A stretch of DNA of 64,000 bases from Anoplolepis gracilipes (GCF_047496725.1 NC_132970.1:18993501-19057500); one strand, 5' to 3'; shown: positions 26,916 through 39,440, counted from the first letter of the stretch. Notes: generated by a model not told the origin, from the letters alone. A program made the numbers and translations.

Positions 26916-28009
26916 CTTCTCATTTCTATTCTAGGTATCTCATTTCGCGCTTGGTCTTCGTGAAGCAGTGAGTGTAGTGTGAGCATTAAGTGAAGTACAC
27001 AAATTGAGCTAAACATAAGTAAGTGTAGTTATTTTGTTTCTTTTCTATTAATGATCACTTGAAGAAACATACTTGTAGATTATTTGCTTTGTAAAATAAT
27101 AATAAAAAAATTATGCAACTTTGATTAGCTTTTGGATAATTATTGTGTTTTGAAAAAAATGGTTACGTTCAGACATATACATAGAGGGGTCATCGGCGTA
27201 ACAAATATATCTTAATAATACGCTTTAAAATATATGTTCTCATGTCAAACAAACTATCAAGTTCGAAAAACAGGTCAACGATCAGGAGGATTGCTCTATG
27301 CTGTATGTTTCAGACATTCGTTTAGCCGTCCTTTTTGATAAAAGAATTTAATCCTTATTACATGCAACAGGACCAAGTGTAATTCCAGATTAGACAAGCG
27401 AGAAGTTAATTAATTAGATAATTACATATTGGGTTAAATAGCTTAATTTATTAAAAGTTAAAGAAAAATATAAAAAATACATTATTATTTAATGCATATA
27501 TTATTACTAATAATTAAGATATAAAAAATGTAATGTAACTCTACGATTTGCGGTAACTTAAAAAATATAAACAATCAATTATATAATACTAATATTATTG
27601 TATGTTAATTTTTGGTCTTCTGAGTGTGTATTTGTAATTATTATCGCCAATGTTATATAAATTCTGATGTCATCAACGCAGAGAAGACTCTGACATTGAA
27701 ATAAAATAAGACGAATTATATTAATAAAATTCAATCAAAATGTGTGAGTAAAAGTAAGTGTAAACATTAATTGAAAGCGATCTAAAACGCACAACAGAAT
27801 GCTAAAATATATCAGACAGACACGGAAAGAAAGACGGTGATAAAATCAGTAAAAAAACGACAAAAAAGAGATGGCGGAGGAAATTAAAAGTTGAAATGTG
27901 GGGAAAAGAAAGAGAGGGACAGAAGCAAGTTGGGTAGAAAGAAAGAAAATGTGATATGTAAATCTTGTCATAAACAATAAGTTATCGTAAAGAATCGTTT
28001 TCGCATTTT

Positions 28010-28385
28010 ATGACACGGCGAGAAGAACTCGCCAGAAATGATTTATCGGGGAAATTCTCCAGTTCTACAATTTCAATTTCAGAAATGGCCGAAGAAATAC
28101 CGGCATGGTTAAATCTGTGTTTTATGGAGAAGGCCCTACGAAAGTCGGAAAATGACAATTCTGTTCAAGTGATCGATATATTTGTAAAACCGGCTACGAA
28201 TAAGGGTGACAACTATACTAGTGACATGATAAGAGTTAATGTCGAATATTCACGTGATCAAAACGGCCATAAAATCTCGGAAAAAAGATCTGTCATCATT
28301 AAAGTTGAGCCTACACTTGAAGGCGCTCGTAAAGAATTTGTAAGTTTGTTTAATTTGTACATGTTTATGTATACAAATAAATTAA

Positions 28386-28432
<47 letters not shown>

Positions 28433-29301
28433 CATATACATATATGTATGTATATATATATATACAGGGTGTCTCATAACTAATGAGCCAACGCTCGTGA
28501 GTAAGTAGAGTACAGTGAACTAAACAAAAAAGTATTAAGTCATTTTGCGATTTTCGCAATAATTATTAAAATATTAATTAAAAACGCTTAGCAAACAATA
28601 TTATACATATCTACAAGATGTCCGGTAATAATCGCCTCAACTCTCTAGGGCAGATAGAGCAGCTCAAACTGAACATAAAAGTCCTGTATCATTTTGCGAT
28701 TAGCGCAATAATTATTGAACTATTAATTAAAAACGCTCAGGGTATGCTGAGCGCTATATGCGGCGCGCGCTCATACGCTGAGCGTTTTTAATTAATATTT
28801 TAATAATTATTGCGAAAATCGGAAAATGATACAGGACTTTTATGTTCAGTTTGACCTGCTGTATCTGCCCTAAAGAGTTGAGGCGATTATTACCGGACAT
28901 TTTATACATATGTATAATATTCTTCGCTAAGCGTTTTTAATTAATATTTTAATAATTATTGCGAAAATTGCAAAATGACTTAATACTTTTTTGTTTAGTT
29001 CACTGTACTCTATCCGTTCACGAGTGTTGGCTCGTTAGTTATGAGACACCTTGTATATACATATACAGTACCGACCGAAAATATATCACCTTTAGAATTT
29101 TTGAGCATAAATTTAATTTAATTTACTTATTTATAAAATTAATTTTTTATATTATTAAAATTAAGTTTTTATATTATTTTATGAAAAATATTTTATTTAC
29201 TATCAAAACATATATTATGATATTTATAAATATCCATGCACTTTGAATAAAATTATACTCAAAAATACTAAAGGTGATATATTTTTGGCCGGTACTGTAT
29301 G

Positions 29302-29368
<67 letters not shown>

Positions 29369-32300
29369 TTAATACAAATAAATTTAATTGCAATAATATA
29401 CTTTATTATTTAGTTTAGAATTGATTCTTTGATCAATAAAAATTTGACTTCTCAAATAACATATATGGTGTGTGCAAACACTGAAATTAGTGCAAATTAT
29501 ACAAGCAAATAAATAAAAAATAAAATATTCTTGGGTTATTTCGAAATAAAATTTTAATTGAGAAATCTCATTTATTTGTATAAATGTGATGAGGTTATTT
29601 TAAAATAAAATTTTAATTGAAAAAACTCATTTACTTGTATAAAGAACGTACGTTCATTTAATTTTTTTTTTTATAGAAAACTGTTTTTTGTTTTTTAGGC
29701 TTTTGTAATATTACATAATTATATAATTATAATATATATAATTATATAATTATATGATTAATAATGCAAATATATTAAATAAAAATTTGTTATTTTTTAT
29801 TGATGTTAAATAAATTTCTTTTACAGGTTACGCAATCACGTCTATTTAATACGGAGATATCGATGATGACAGGCACTTTAGATAAAATGAACACGTTGCT
29901 AGAGTCCAAGTATCGTTTGAGCGGGAAAGGCTTGTACGTGCAAGAGAGCGATCCAACTCTTTTAGTGATGGAGGATCTTGCGCCTCTCGGCTTTCGCATG
30001 GCTTGTCGTCAGGCTGGTCTTGATCTACCTCATTGTATATTAGCGATACGCGGAATAGCCAGATTTCATGCAAGCTCTATAGCTGTATGCGAAAAGGTAA
30101 ATCAGTACAAATCAAGTGTAACATATTTTTTGAGGTGATTAAAAATTCACTATTATATAGAGTTTATGTTAATAGCATTTATGCCAATAATATAAAACGA
30201 TCCAATAATACATATATGAAAATCTTTACTTTTATTGCATTAATAACGTTTATTTTAAAGTTACTATAAAAGTTTTCCTTCTATATTCTATAATACATAC
30301 AGTAATAAAAAATAATTTAAAACTTTATATAATAAATATTAATGTATTTTAAAAAACATATATGTATTTGTAATAAAATATGTATTTATAAATATTATTT
30401 TATTAATTCGTTTGTAATAAATTGTACAAATTTATGAAAATATAATTAATATAATTAAACAGTAACTTTAGAATAATGTATATTTCATGTTTTTTATTTA
30501 ATTTTATATTCAAAATATTTGCTAATTAATATATTAAACGAGATTTAATATTATATACAAAAATATTATTTTACTTTGTTATTATCTTGTTTCATCCAGA
30601 ATTTTGAGAAACAAAACTTCTTAGTACAACTTATATAGATCTATAGTAGCAAACAGTAATAGATATTATTTTATAGAATAAGTGTAAATTAAATTTTTAA
30701 AAGAATTTTTAAAACTTGCATGGTATTAAATTTAAATATAAATTTAACCGTAGTAATTTTATAGGAGTATTTTTGAACTTTATAGACAGATTAGAGTTTG
30801 AAACTATACATATATAAAACTATATAAAGTAGGCAGTTTGATAACTAAAGTACAGGCGTTAATTATCTGCACACCTGATCTCCTTCTCTCTTTTTTTCTT
30901 TCGAAATCATGAGTATATATTATTAGATGACACAACGATACATCTTTTAAATTTAAAAATATACTATTTGGCTTTTTTTTAATTTTTTACATCATACGCA
31001 CACTTCTTTTCGATATAAAACATTCTGGCCATAAATATTTATTGATGAATTTTACACTATAATTCACATTTTCTGGTTGTAAAATCTGATGTGCATCTCA
31101 AATTTGAAATAATTTTCATCGGCTATTTCATTCACTTGCTAAACTTTGACCAGTGGATGGAAGAGATAACAATGCTTGCGCAGCTAGTTTTTTTTCCCAT
31201 GCAACAATACATGCCACTGACTGCGGGATTGTGTGTACAGATCACACACATATACACACACACACACACATTTTATAATCAGCACTTGTATCTTTATTAT
31301 TGGACCACGCTCATAATTCAACGAAAATTTCTGGCAAAGAATAACATTCAATAAAATTCAATATTTTTTATTATAACTTCTATTGAGGCACATCTCTCTC
31401 TTGGCGCTTAATTAAGAAAACAGAATGAGAAAACAAAAGTTAAGCACGTTTTTTCAACACTAAAACTACAGTCTACTTTAACAAATATTAATTTCTTAAT
31501 TGTTAAAATTTTTTTTTTAGAACCTGTTCTGCAATTTTCAAATTAATAACAAATTTAATAAATTGATCAAAAGTCAATATTTTTTTAATCAATATATTCT
31601 GCATTAATATATACTTTTCATATCATAAACATTTAAAAATAAAACTTTATACATAATACTTTACACATAATTAAAATTATGATCATAAAAATTTAATGTT
31701 TTTATTTTGTGATTATAAATGTAGATTAAAAAATATATTTTAATATATAGGACCCAAATCAGAAACAAATGTATTCGAGAAGAATGTTTAACAGTGAACA
31801 CCAATCAAAAATGGGAGGATTTTTCGTTCTGAGTACTAAACAGTTAGCAGAGGAAATGGCGAACTGGCCAGGAATGAAAAGGTGAAGTTCACATGCAAAC
31901 AGAATTTTTAGTTGTAAAGAAATAATATTTTATAATATTAAACATAATATATTAAAAAATTAATGTTTAAAGCAAAAAAATGTTAAACAAATGAAACATA
32001 GAAATGACATACTATACAAATATAAATTGCGCTTAAGTTGTGCATATAGCGAATATTAGTTTCACATTTATATGCTTCTTCTAATGTTAGATACTCGGAA
32101 AAAATTGCTAAATTGACCGATCACATATATCAAATAGGAATAGAGGCTTGCAAGTTTTCCGAGGATGATTTCAATGTTATCAATCATGGTGATTGCTGGG
32201 TGAATAACATGATGTTCAAATATGACGATGATGGCAAACCTATTGATCATATTTTTGTAAGTATCACGTATCATAAAAATCCGTATATCCTCTAAATATA

Positions 32301-33117
32301 GAAACTTAGTGGCTATTTGTTATAATTCTTTATATGCATTTAAGATTTCTAAACCTAAAATTTTAACTATTTATTATAATTACATTAAAGAGTAAAATAA
32401 TTTTTAAATAAAATAAATTATATAAAACGAATAAGAATTCCCTAAAGAGTACGATCAATATGCGTTAATGTATATTTCAATTATATATCAACTTTTCCGA
32501 TTAAAATAAAGAACTGATGATAATACACTTTAGAATACAGCATATTATGAATAACGAAATAATTCAGTTTGATCGATTTTAGATACATCTGTTCGTGTTA
32601 TCTGCACAAAGTGTCCACTGTGACTTCCTAAATATTAGGAATCGCACTTCTTTTTCCGTGCACTGATTTCATTTTCAATTCAATTGCTTCAATTGAGAAA
32701 GTTCGTTTGATATTGTAGGTGGACTTTCAACTGTGTGTCTACATATCGCCGGCGATCGATCTCCTCTATTTCCTCAGTACCAGTCCTTCCCCGGATGTCT
32801 TGGAAAATAATAAAGATATTTTGTTTAACGAGTACATTTGTACTCTGTCGGCGACTATGAAACAACTGAATTGTAAAACACAACCACTTACGGTGGAAGA
32901 GTTGAAGGTTGCTCTAAAGCGAAGAGCTTCCTATGGAATGATATCATCATTTACGCTATTACCACTAATGCTGGTCGATAAGGAAGAAGCAAAAGGTTTA
33001 GATGAGATTATGCACAAAGATGGCTATATGAATCCGGGTTATAAAAATGAAGCTTATAAAAAAGTTATGATGAAGCGAGTGCCTATGTATGACGAATGGG
33101 GTTTGTTGGATCCCTGA
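28010..33117 (+). CDS. EcKinase/CHK-kinase-like protein, copy 2 (5 exons)
   Basis: Exons 28010-28339, 29827-30096, 31751-31881, 32091-32256 and 32719-33117 give 431 residues with the same exon lengths as copies 1 and 3. The catalytic loop HGDCWVNNMM and the VDFQ metal-binding site are intact. Differences from copy 1 are scattered conservative substitutions, for example ICTLSATMKQLN in the C-lobe and SEHQSKMGGF in exon 3. Intron 1 is enlarged by a palindromic element (28465-29053) and a Tc1-like MITE (29066-29297). From the end of exon 3 through intron 4 it is nearly identical to copy 1, unlike its other introns. An AATAAAG signal follows the stop codon. It is probably functional; its substrate is unknown. 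Confidence 0.9.
28465..29053. mobile_element. Nested palindromic MITE in intron 1 of copy 2
   Basis: The ends CAGGGTGTCTCATAACTAA and TTAGTTATGAGACACCTTG are inverted and flanked by TA. The arms stay paired over the whole length. A second palindrome with its own ends (GATGTCCGGTAATAATCGCC and inverse, 28614-28903) sits exactly in the middle. The centre contains GCGGCGCGCGC, unusually GC-rich for this window. There is no coding capacity. Confidence 0.8.
29066..29297. mobile_element. Tc1-like MITE
   Basis: The 232-bp element has ends CAGTACCGACCGAAAATATA and TATATTTTTGGCCGGTACTG, inverted over about 45 bp and flanked by TA. CAGT...ACTG ends with TA duplication are typical of Tc1-type elements. 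It is non-coding. Confidence 0.75.
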
Positions 33118-33769
33118 TGTAATACTTAATCTGTACTTAATCTGTCATAATAAAGAACCCAAATTCAACAGGATTCTTATTACGAATGATAGACATAGAA
33201 AAGCATTGTACTCATCTCCTCGAAAATATTGAAATTAATTGCGGAGAACTTAAAATGTTAATTCTAAATTATTTTTATATTTTAATTCTCTAATTTAATT
33301 GAATTTTAGTATTAAATTAAATTAAATTAGAGTAAAATTAAAATATAAAATAGTAAATTTTTAAAAAATTTGAAAATTAGGAATTTAGGAATTAAAAAAC
33401 TAAATTTAAATTTTTGATAAAATTCTAGAGCAGATTAATTTAAAAATATCTATTCTATTAATTTATTAACATATTTATTTTATTAAATTATTTTTATATT
33501 TGATAAAAGTTATTGCAAACATTATTGTACATTGTAAAAAGTAATGTAAATGAAATTAATACAAAAATTAAAACAATATTATTTAATTATTTCACATAAC
33601 TGCTATCATTCTTATGAGTGCATGCGTCAAAACTTTTTCTTTATTTTAATAAAAGACTTCTTTATAAATTAAAGCTAATTGCAGATATCATTATTACAGA
33701 CATACAGGTGTAGGACAATATAAAAAATAAAAATATAAAAATTAGAAAATTAAAATAATATACATATAT

Positions 33770-34058
33770 TGTTACGTCCGGTCTCACACACATTCACTCA
33801 CTCACGACCGAAATAATTACTTCTTTATAGAACGCGTAAGAACTTTACTAATAGAACGATATAACAGAACAAGAAATATAATCAGAACAGGATATTCATA
33901 GATTAATGACAGCTGCCGGAGAATACGTCTTCCAGGTATTACAGCTCGAGTACAAATCCGATATGGCGCCGATAAACAAACGCACACGAGTTGTTTTCCA
34001 ACATCCCTGACGACGATCATCCGGAATCACTTAGGAGATGAATTCCAGGGACGTAACA
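33770..34058. mobile_element. Small solo-LTR-like insertion
   Basis: The 289-bp segment starts TGTTACGTCC and ends GGGACGTAACA, that is TG...CA with short inverted ends. It is flanked by ATAT on both sides. It interrupts sequence that is continuous in the 3' flanks of copies 1 and 3. It is GC-richer than its surroundings and has no meaningful reading frame. A solo LTR is the best fit; a short inverted-repeat element is an alternative. Confidence 0.65.
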
Positions 34059-34318
34059 ATATGTATATGTATTTATATAATTATATAGGTATAATATAAA
34101 ATATGTATATGCGTATATATATACATATGTACATACATAGGTATCTACATGCATACATACATAGTCGAACTAATGTTTTTTTTTCTTCTTTCAAACCAAA
34201 CAACTTTTTCTAAACTGTTAAAACAATTGTTAAAAAGAAGTTTTATCTGAATTATTTTTTTTCTAAAACTTATTCATTTCCAGTTCGACTATATCAATTA
34301 AAATAAAAGATTTTGTGA

Positions 34319-34324
<6 letters not shown>

Positions 34325-34394
<70 letters not shown>
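34325..34394. repeat. Long (TA)n tract
   Basis: About 70 bp of pure TA, directly adjoining the palindromic element that begins at 34395. Confidence 0.9.
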
Positions 34395-34397
<3 letters not shown>

Positions 34398-34760
34398 GGT
34401 GTCTCATAACTAACGAGCCAACGCTCGTGAACGGATAGAGTACAGTGAACTGAACAAAAAAGTATTAGATCATTTTGCGATTTTCGCAATAATTATTAAA
34501 ATATTAATTAAAAACGCTGAGCGAACAATATTATACTTATGTACAAGATGTCCGGTAATAATCGCCCCACCTCTCTAGGGCTGATAGAGCAGATCAAACT
34601 GAACATAAAAGTCCTGTATCATTTTTTGATTTTCGCAATAATTATTAAAATATTAATTAAAAACGCTCAGTATAGAAGCGGGCGCCGCATATAGCGCTCA
34701 GCATACCCTGAACGTTTTTAATTAATAGTTCAATAATTATTGCGCTAATCACAATTATAT
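34395..34760. mobile_element. Truncated copy of the nested palindromic MITE
   Basis: It starts CAGGGTGTCTCATAACTAAC and follows the left half of the element at 28465-29053 through the inner end (GATGTCCGGTAATAATCGCC) and the GC-rich centre. It breaks off before the right outer arm. The right inner arm runs into a (TA)n tract bounded by inverted TGCGATTATA / TATAATCGCA. Confidence 0.75.
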
Positions 34761-34764
34761 TGCG

Positions 34765-34816
<52 letters not shown>

Positions 34817-35385
34817 CGCAAAGATATTTATTTTATTTACGACTCGTAAAATATATGTATGCGAACACACTTGCATAGTCTAGGTAAAGCAATGTTTGTA
34901 TAACCTTTTAGTGATACGACAAGTTATTTACTTAACTATTATTGATTATTAAAAGCTTTGACTTAATTGATACAATTTTCGCGAAATATTCATGAAATAT
35001 TACTTCGCGGTACTGTCTTTTTTCTTTATATATAAATATCAAATAGTGATATGCAACTTGTGAGCCAATTTAAAACTGCAAATGCTTATAGTCTGTTTGT
35101 GATATTATATTATCTAATGTAATGTGGAGTGAATACAAAATAATTTTATTTTTAATATCTAACATATATATATATATAATAATATCTTTTTTATTTTATT
35201 AAACATTTTACAGTTACACGTCGAAGTAAAACTTCATTACAATGTTAACGCATACATGTTTTGCATCTGATTTAATGTGCTAATTTTGATAAACATTACA
35301 TAATTTTATCAAAATTGAACGAGAATGTCGTTAAAGTGAAGAGGCCATTTAAGAGAATTAATAATCAATATAAATCTGAACAATA

Positions 35386-35386
<1 letters not shown>

Positions 35387-35425
<39 letters not shown>

Positions 35426-35462
35426 GCGTGTGTGTGTGTGTGTGTGTGTGTGCGCGTGTGTG
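35387..35462. repeat. (TA)n-(GT)n compound microsatellite
   Basis: A TA run passes into GGGC and then a GT run with GC variants. Confidence 0.85.
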
Positions 35463-35680
35463 TTGTAACTTTAGGTCTTAATTTTGACTCGGTAAAATGC
35501 CTAACTGTTAGAAACAATATTTGAAAAAGTATGTATTGTATATACCGAACATATTATTTTTGATTGAATGTATATATTAAATTATATTTGCTAAAACCGA
35601 TTATTTAGTCAAATTGCTGAGAATATTCTTGGCATATTCTGTTATATTTTTCAGTATTTCATCAATTTTGTTTCGATCCT

Positions 35681-36053
35681 CTAAAGTATTGCTTTGATCA
35701 CCTCTTTGATAATTTTCTTGACTACTTTCTTTAGCTTGTTTTTCCATTTTTGTTCACTAATGATATTTTGATTGGCATCATTAACATCTGAAACTTCATC
35801 AGTCAGGGCAAATAGTTTAGGCACCTCAACTTCGAATTTCTCGATTTCTACATTTACATCTGGGAATGTATTTTTTAACCAATCCTCAATTTTATCTTCC
35901 ATAAGGTTTTCAAATTGTTCTTTGATTTCATCTAAGTTTCTAAAGTTTTCCAGCTCAGATTTAGGTTCCACATTTTCTGGTACTGGGATGGCCTAACAAG
36001 CAATTAATAAAATAAAAACAATTATTCATATTGCATAATATAGAATAAAGCAT

Positions 36054-36091
<38 letters not shown>

Positions 36092-36570
36092 TAAATATGT
36101 TGTATATTTATTATATTGTATATTATATTGTAATCATAGGTTATATATTTAAATCTAACTATAATAAGCAAAGAAGAATAATTATTAAATAATATATTAA
36201 ATATTATAAATAATACGCATTAAGTATTACTTAAAGCATTAAAATAACATTTTTTTTATTAAGAAAATATATTAGTTGGTCGTTTAAATTCAAAATTTGT
36301 AAAGTCCAAAATTTATTTGTTAATTTTGAATTATAATTATTGTTTTACATCAAATTGTTTTCATGTGTATATACCATAATTGGCGATGGATACAGTTTAG
36401 CTTGCCTTTAATATTTTGCAACATTTGATGTACTTAGCAATTGTTATTTAATCGACTATGAATTTCGCTATTTTTTAAAATATTCTTGAATAAGCCTTTG
36501 AATAATAACTTACCTGGCTCATGTAGCCCAGAATCGTCAGCATGGTCACTAGAAGAGCAACACGCGCCAT
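35681..36570 (-). CDS. Small secreted precursor with cationic amphipathic C-terminus (venom- or antimicrobial-peptide-like)
   Basis: Two exons, 36570-36514 and 35992-35681, join in phase 0 to 122 residues with consensus splice sites. Exon 1 encodes only a signal peptide of about 19 residues. The middle of exon 2 is acidic and rich in Glu, Asp and Asn, like a propeptide. The last ~25 residues contain one Trp and about ten Lys alternating with Val, Ile and Leu, with no Cys, and should form an amphipathic cationic helix. This signal, acidic pro-region and basic helical tail design is shared by hymenopteran venom peptides and by linear antimicrobial peptides. No named family was recognised, so which of these it is remains open. 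It has no neighbouring paralog. Confidence 0.7.
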
Positions 36571-36667
36571 TATAGTTTGGATAAAATTTGTGTGATTCGA
36601 AGAGATATAGAAGATTTAACTTCAAGAAGGAGCTGATCTACAGTAACGATCTCTGAAATAAATACGC

Positions 36668-36677
36668 TTATATATTA
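36668..36677 (-). promoter_or_regulatory. TATA box of the small secreted precursor gene
   Basis: The minus strand reads AATATATAAG about 100 bp upstream of the ATG, followed about 30 bp later by GATCAGCTCC, a plausible initiator. Confidence 0.55.
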
Positions 36678-36679
36678 GC

Positions 36680-37559
36680 CAAAATTTGTTTAGTAGGTCT
36701 GCAAAATGTCCAAGACTTCATTCTGGCTTTCATTTGTCAATATATTATTTGATGTGGTACACCTGCGCTAACTTTGTTATATAACGTTCTTACGTACGTG
36801 ATAACGATATATGATGAATTAAAATGATTAATCATTGATTCAAAATCCAGATGTCATAACGCCTGACATAATAATATTCTTTTATACTAAAGAAAAACAT
36901 GATAGACATATTTTTAATCTTTCAGTTATATGCAAAGAAAAAAGCAGATAAACAAATGTACTATAAATAACTTACTTTAATTACTTTTTTATTTGATAAT
37001 GTATATTTATTCTAACTTTAATTATTACTTGTCATATTAATAAATTTCAAGGTTTATGTAAAATTTAGAAGATATTTATATCAGAACTGTGAGTATAAAT
37101 TTATTATTATTATTGTTTTTTAATCAGTAAGATTGAATTTTTACATTACAGTATGAATATAAATTTCATAAAGCACAATCAATTAAATATCAAAAAGTAT
37201 ATATTTTTTATTCTTTTATAATACAATTATATCATGTATAATAATCAATTATCATATATAATAATCAATTATTATATATAATAATTATATATCAATTTAT
37301 GTGTCTCATAAGGTATTTTGGATCGATTTTTCTTATCATTTTTTTTCGTATCATTTCGCATCGTAGAGAGAAACAAAGGTAACACTTGTAGTACACATCA
37401 TAAATTTCACGTATATTCAATCGCAATTAATTTCTGAAAAAATTTCTTGTTAATAAACCACAGATCTCTTTGATATTTTTTTGTGCTACAATGATATTTG
37501 ACTTCAAGTTATCATAGTTTTACAGCTCAAATAAAAAGCATTTAGTAAGATAATGTAGA
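36680..37559. other. Intergenic AT-rich DNA
   Basis: Nothing beyond short AT-rich direct repeats (TATAATAATCAATTAT around 37235-37280) was found. Confidence 0.6.
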
Positions 37560-37796
37560 TGTTACGTCCTGTCGTTTTTCGTCCTCCACGTTTTTCCTCC
37601 CACGAAATGAACAATAATCGTCCGATTGGTCACAAAAAACGGGTCGCGCAATAAAAAAGAACCGTTATTATCAAATAATGTTTAGACCTACTAAAAACGA
37701 TATCTAAACAAATACCGGAAGGGATCAATAACGAAATCCTCTAAACAACGAAACAGACAAACACAGCTGCATAATCTTAAAAAAGATACAAATAAT

Positions 37797-38222
37797 GCCG
37801 CTACGCACTGTCGGCTTCACGTTTTTCCTCCCACGAAAATGAAGCAATAATCGCCCGACTAATCATAAAAGGGATCGCGCGACGAAAAATATTTTAAAAC
37901 ATTGAAATCGATGTTCAAAGGAAACAACCGGAAAGGATCGATAGTGAGATCCTCTAAATGAATAAATCAACAAATACAGCTGCATAATCCTAAGAAAGAA
38001 ACAAATAATGCCGCTACGCACTGTCGGCTCCACGTCTTTACATTCTATAAAGATAAAGCAATAATTGCTCGACCAGTCATAAGAGGGCCGCGGAACGAAA
38101 AAAATGTTTTAAACATTGAAATCGATGTTCAAAGAAATGACCGAAAAGGACCGAAAGCGAGATCCCCTAAATAAATAATGGATAAAAACAGCCGCATAAT
38201 CCCAGGAGATAACCAAATGAAG
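37797..38222. repeat. ~213-bp tandem subrepeats within the LTR
   Basis: GCCGCTACGCACTGTCGGCT occurs at 37797 and 38010, and the sequence that follows is repeated with drift (TCGATGTTCAAAG, TAAATGAATAAA, ACAGCTGCATAATCC). A more diverged first unit begins near 37580. Confidence 0.75.
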
Positions 38223-38371
38223 AATCTCCAAATTTCCTAAGAGGCCGTACAGAACCCACCAATCAGCAACAATCAAAAATAAGGAGGAGAAGGATCTCAC
38301 CGAACGACAGCTTTTACACGTCAAAATCTCAAAAATACTTCCGCCCAAATTGTTAACACGCCCTCAAGATT

Positions 38372-38386
38372 TAATATAAAAAGGGA
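38372..38386 (+). promoter_or_regulatory. Probable LTR promoter
   Basis: ATATAAAAAGGGAAG followed by GC-richer sequence resembles an LTR TATA box. No transcript evidence is available. Confidence 0.4.
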
Positions 38387-38710
38387 AGACTCGCGCATTA
38401 CGATCATACCAAAAATTAAAATCAGTCGACAGTACAGCATCAGATTCATTCGGCACAGATTTTTCGGTCGTTCGCTGACTCAAGCAATTCGTCTACACTA
38501 CGGGAGTTCCGTTTACGTCTTAAAACCTATTAGAGTCAGTGCTCAACAAGACCATCCGCCGAGTAAGACTATAACTGGAGCCACAACTACACCAGCAGCT
38601 AAAACGCAACCAATCTGCCCAAATAGTAAGTTTAATTTCCTTCTCTTTTGTTTTTTTTTTCTTTCTCTCATCGTCACCTTCCCCCTTTATTCAACCTTGT
38701 TCTTTATTTA

Positions 38711-38820
38711 AAGTAAATAATAAAGAGGCAATAGGAGCGAGGAGATGTGAATATAAAATTATAAGTTTTTTTATATATAAATGATATGTCGCAATTGTAT
38801 TGACATTAAGTACATTAGTA
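38711..38820. repeat. PLE terminal direct repeat, 3' copy
   Basis: Starts AAGTAAATAATAAAGAGGCA and is identical to 42138-42247 except for one A/G difference in TATATAAATGAT. Confidence 0.9.
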
Positions 38821-38861
38821 ACATTCTATAGAATGACGGAAATTATAATAAAGATTTGAAC

Positions 38862-38891
38862 GTTTCGATTCATGTTTTGAATCCTCTTCAG
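38862..38891 (-). ncRNA. Hammerhead ribozyme-like motif in the PLE
   Basis: On the minus strand, CTGAAGA (38891-38885) is followed by a stem of GATTC and GAATC with a 7-nt loop, then GAAAC (38866-38862). CTGANGA, stem II and GAAA are the invariant hammerhead core, and PLE terminal repeats are known to carry such ribozymes. Stem III and the cleavage site are not clearly resolved. Self-cleavage is therefore not certain. Confidence 0.6.
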
Positions 38892-39440
38892 CATAATATA
38901 TAAATTAAATAAATGAATTATAAATAAAAACGAAATTAATGATAAAACATCTCATAATAAAGGGGCAAGACATGTGTGAACATAAAATCCGTGATCGTAT
39001 TCGCATGATTAAAAGGATCACTGCCTCAGAACCGCTGTACATATTTATCGCATGTTAGTTGTATAAATTACATATATATAAAACGATCCAACTTGTTCGG
39101 CTCTTTTATTGTACGGCTTGCATAATAATCCCGCGAGGCAATTCTCCGAGGTTTCTAGACCGAGGGAGGTATGCAGTTAGATTGAGGGGTTAAGTCTGTA
39201 TTAATAAAATGAGTATAATAAATACCTGTTTGTAATAAAGTAATTTACCGTTAGTTTGTGTATAATGGTGGTGACTCAGAAAAAGCTTACAGGATATGCG
39301 CTTCGTTTGTGTGTTGTTGAATCTATGGTATATATATCGCGACAACTGATGTTTAACGTGTGGTTATGCCGATGGTACAGATGGTAATGAGCTCAAGGGC
39401 GAAAAATACATTTAAGATGGAAAGAGTTAGATAGGTGACA

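Larger units (their letters stand above)
24279..28009. other. Spacer between EcKinase copies 1 and 2
   Basis: The first ~800 bp after the stop codon (to about 25050) match the 3' flanks of copies 2 and 3. The stretch 25270-26500 matches 50400-51420 upstream of copy 3, and 26480-28009 is the conserved promoter block. A one-ended fragment of a palindromic element lies at about 25700-26010. No other gene is seen. Confidence 0.7.
33118..35680. other. 3' flank of copy 2, then repeat-rich spacer
   Basis: About 1 kb matches the other EcKinase 3' flanks, interrupted by an LTR-like insertion at 33770-34058. From 34260 the homology to the array ends. Long (TA)n tracts, a truncated palindromic element and a TA/GT microsatellite follow. 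No gene is seen. Confidence 0.65.

Noticed and set aside
33817..34020. Minus-strand 67-codon frame
   Set aside because: It lies wholly within the small LTR-like insertion and resembles no protein.
38109..38348. Minus-strand 79-codon frame
   Set aside because: It spans LTR tandem repeats, and the frame is not kept between repeat units.
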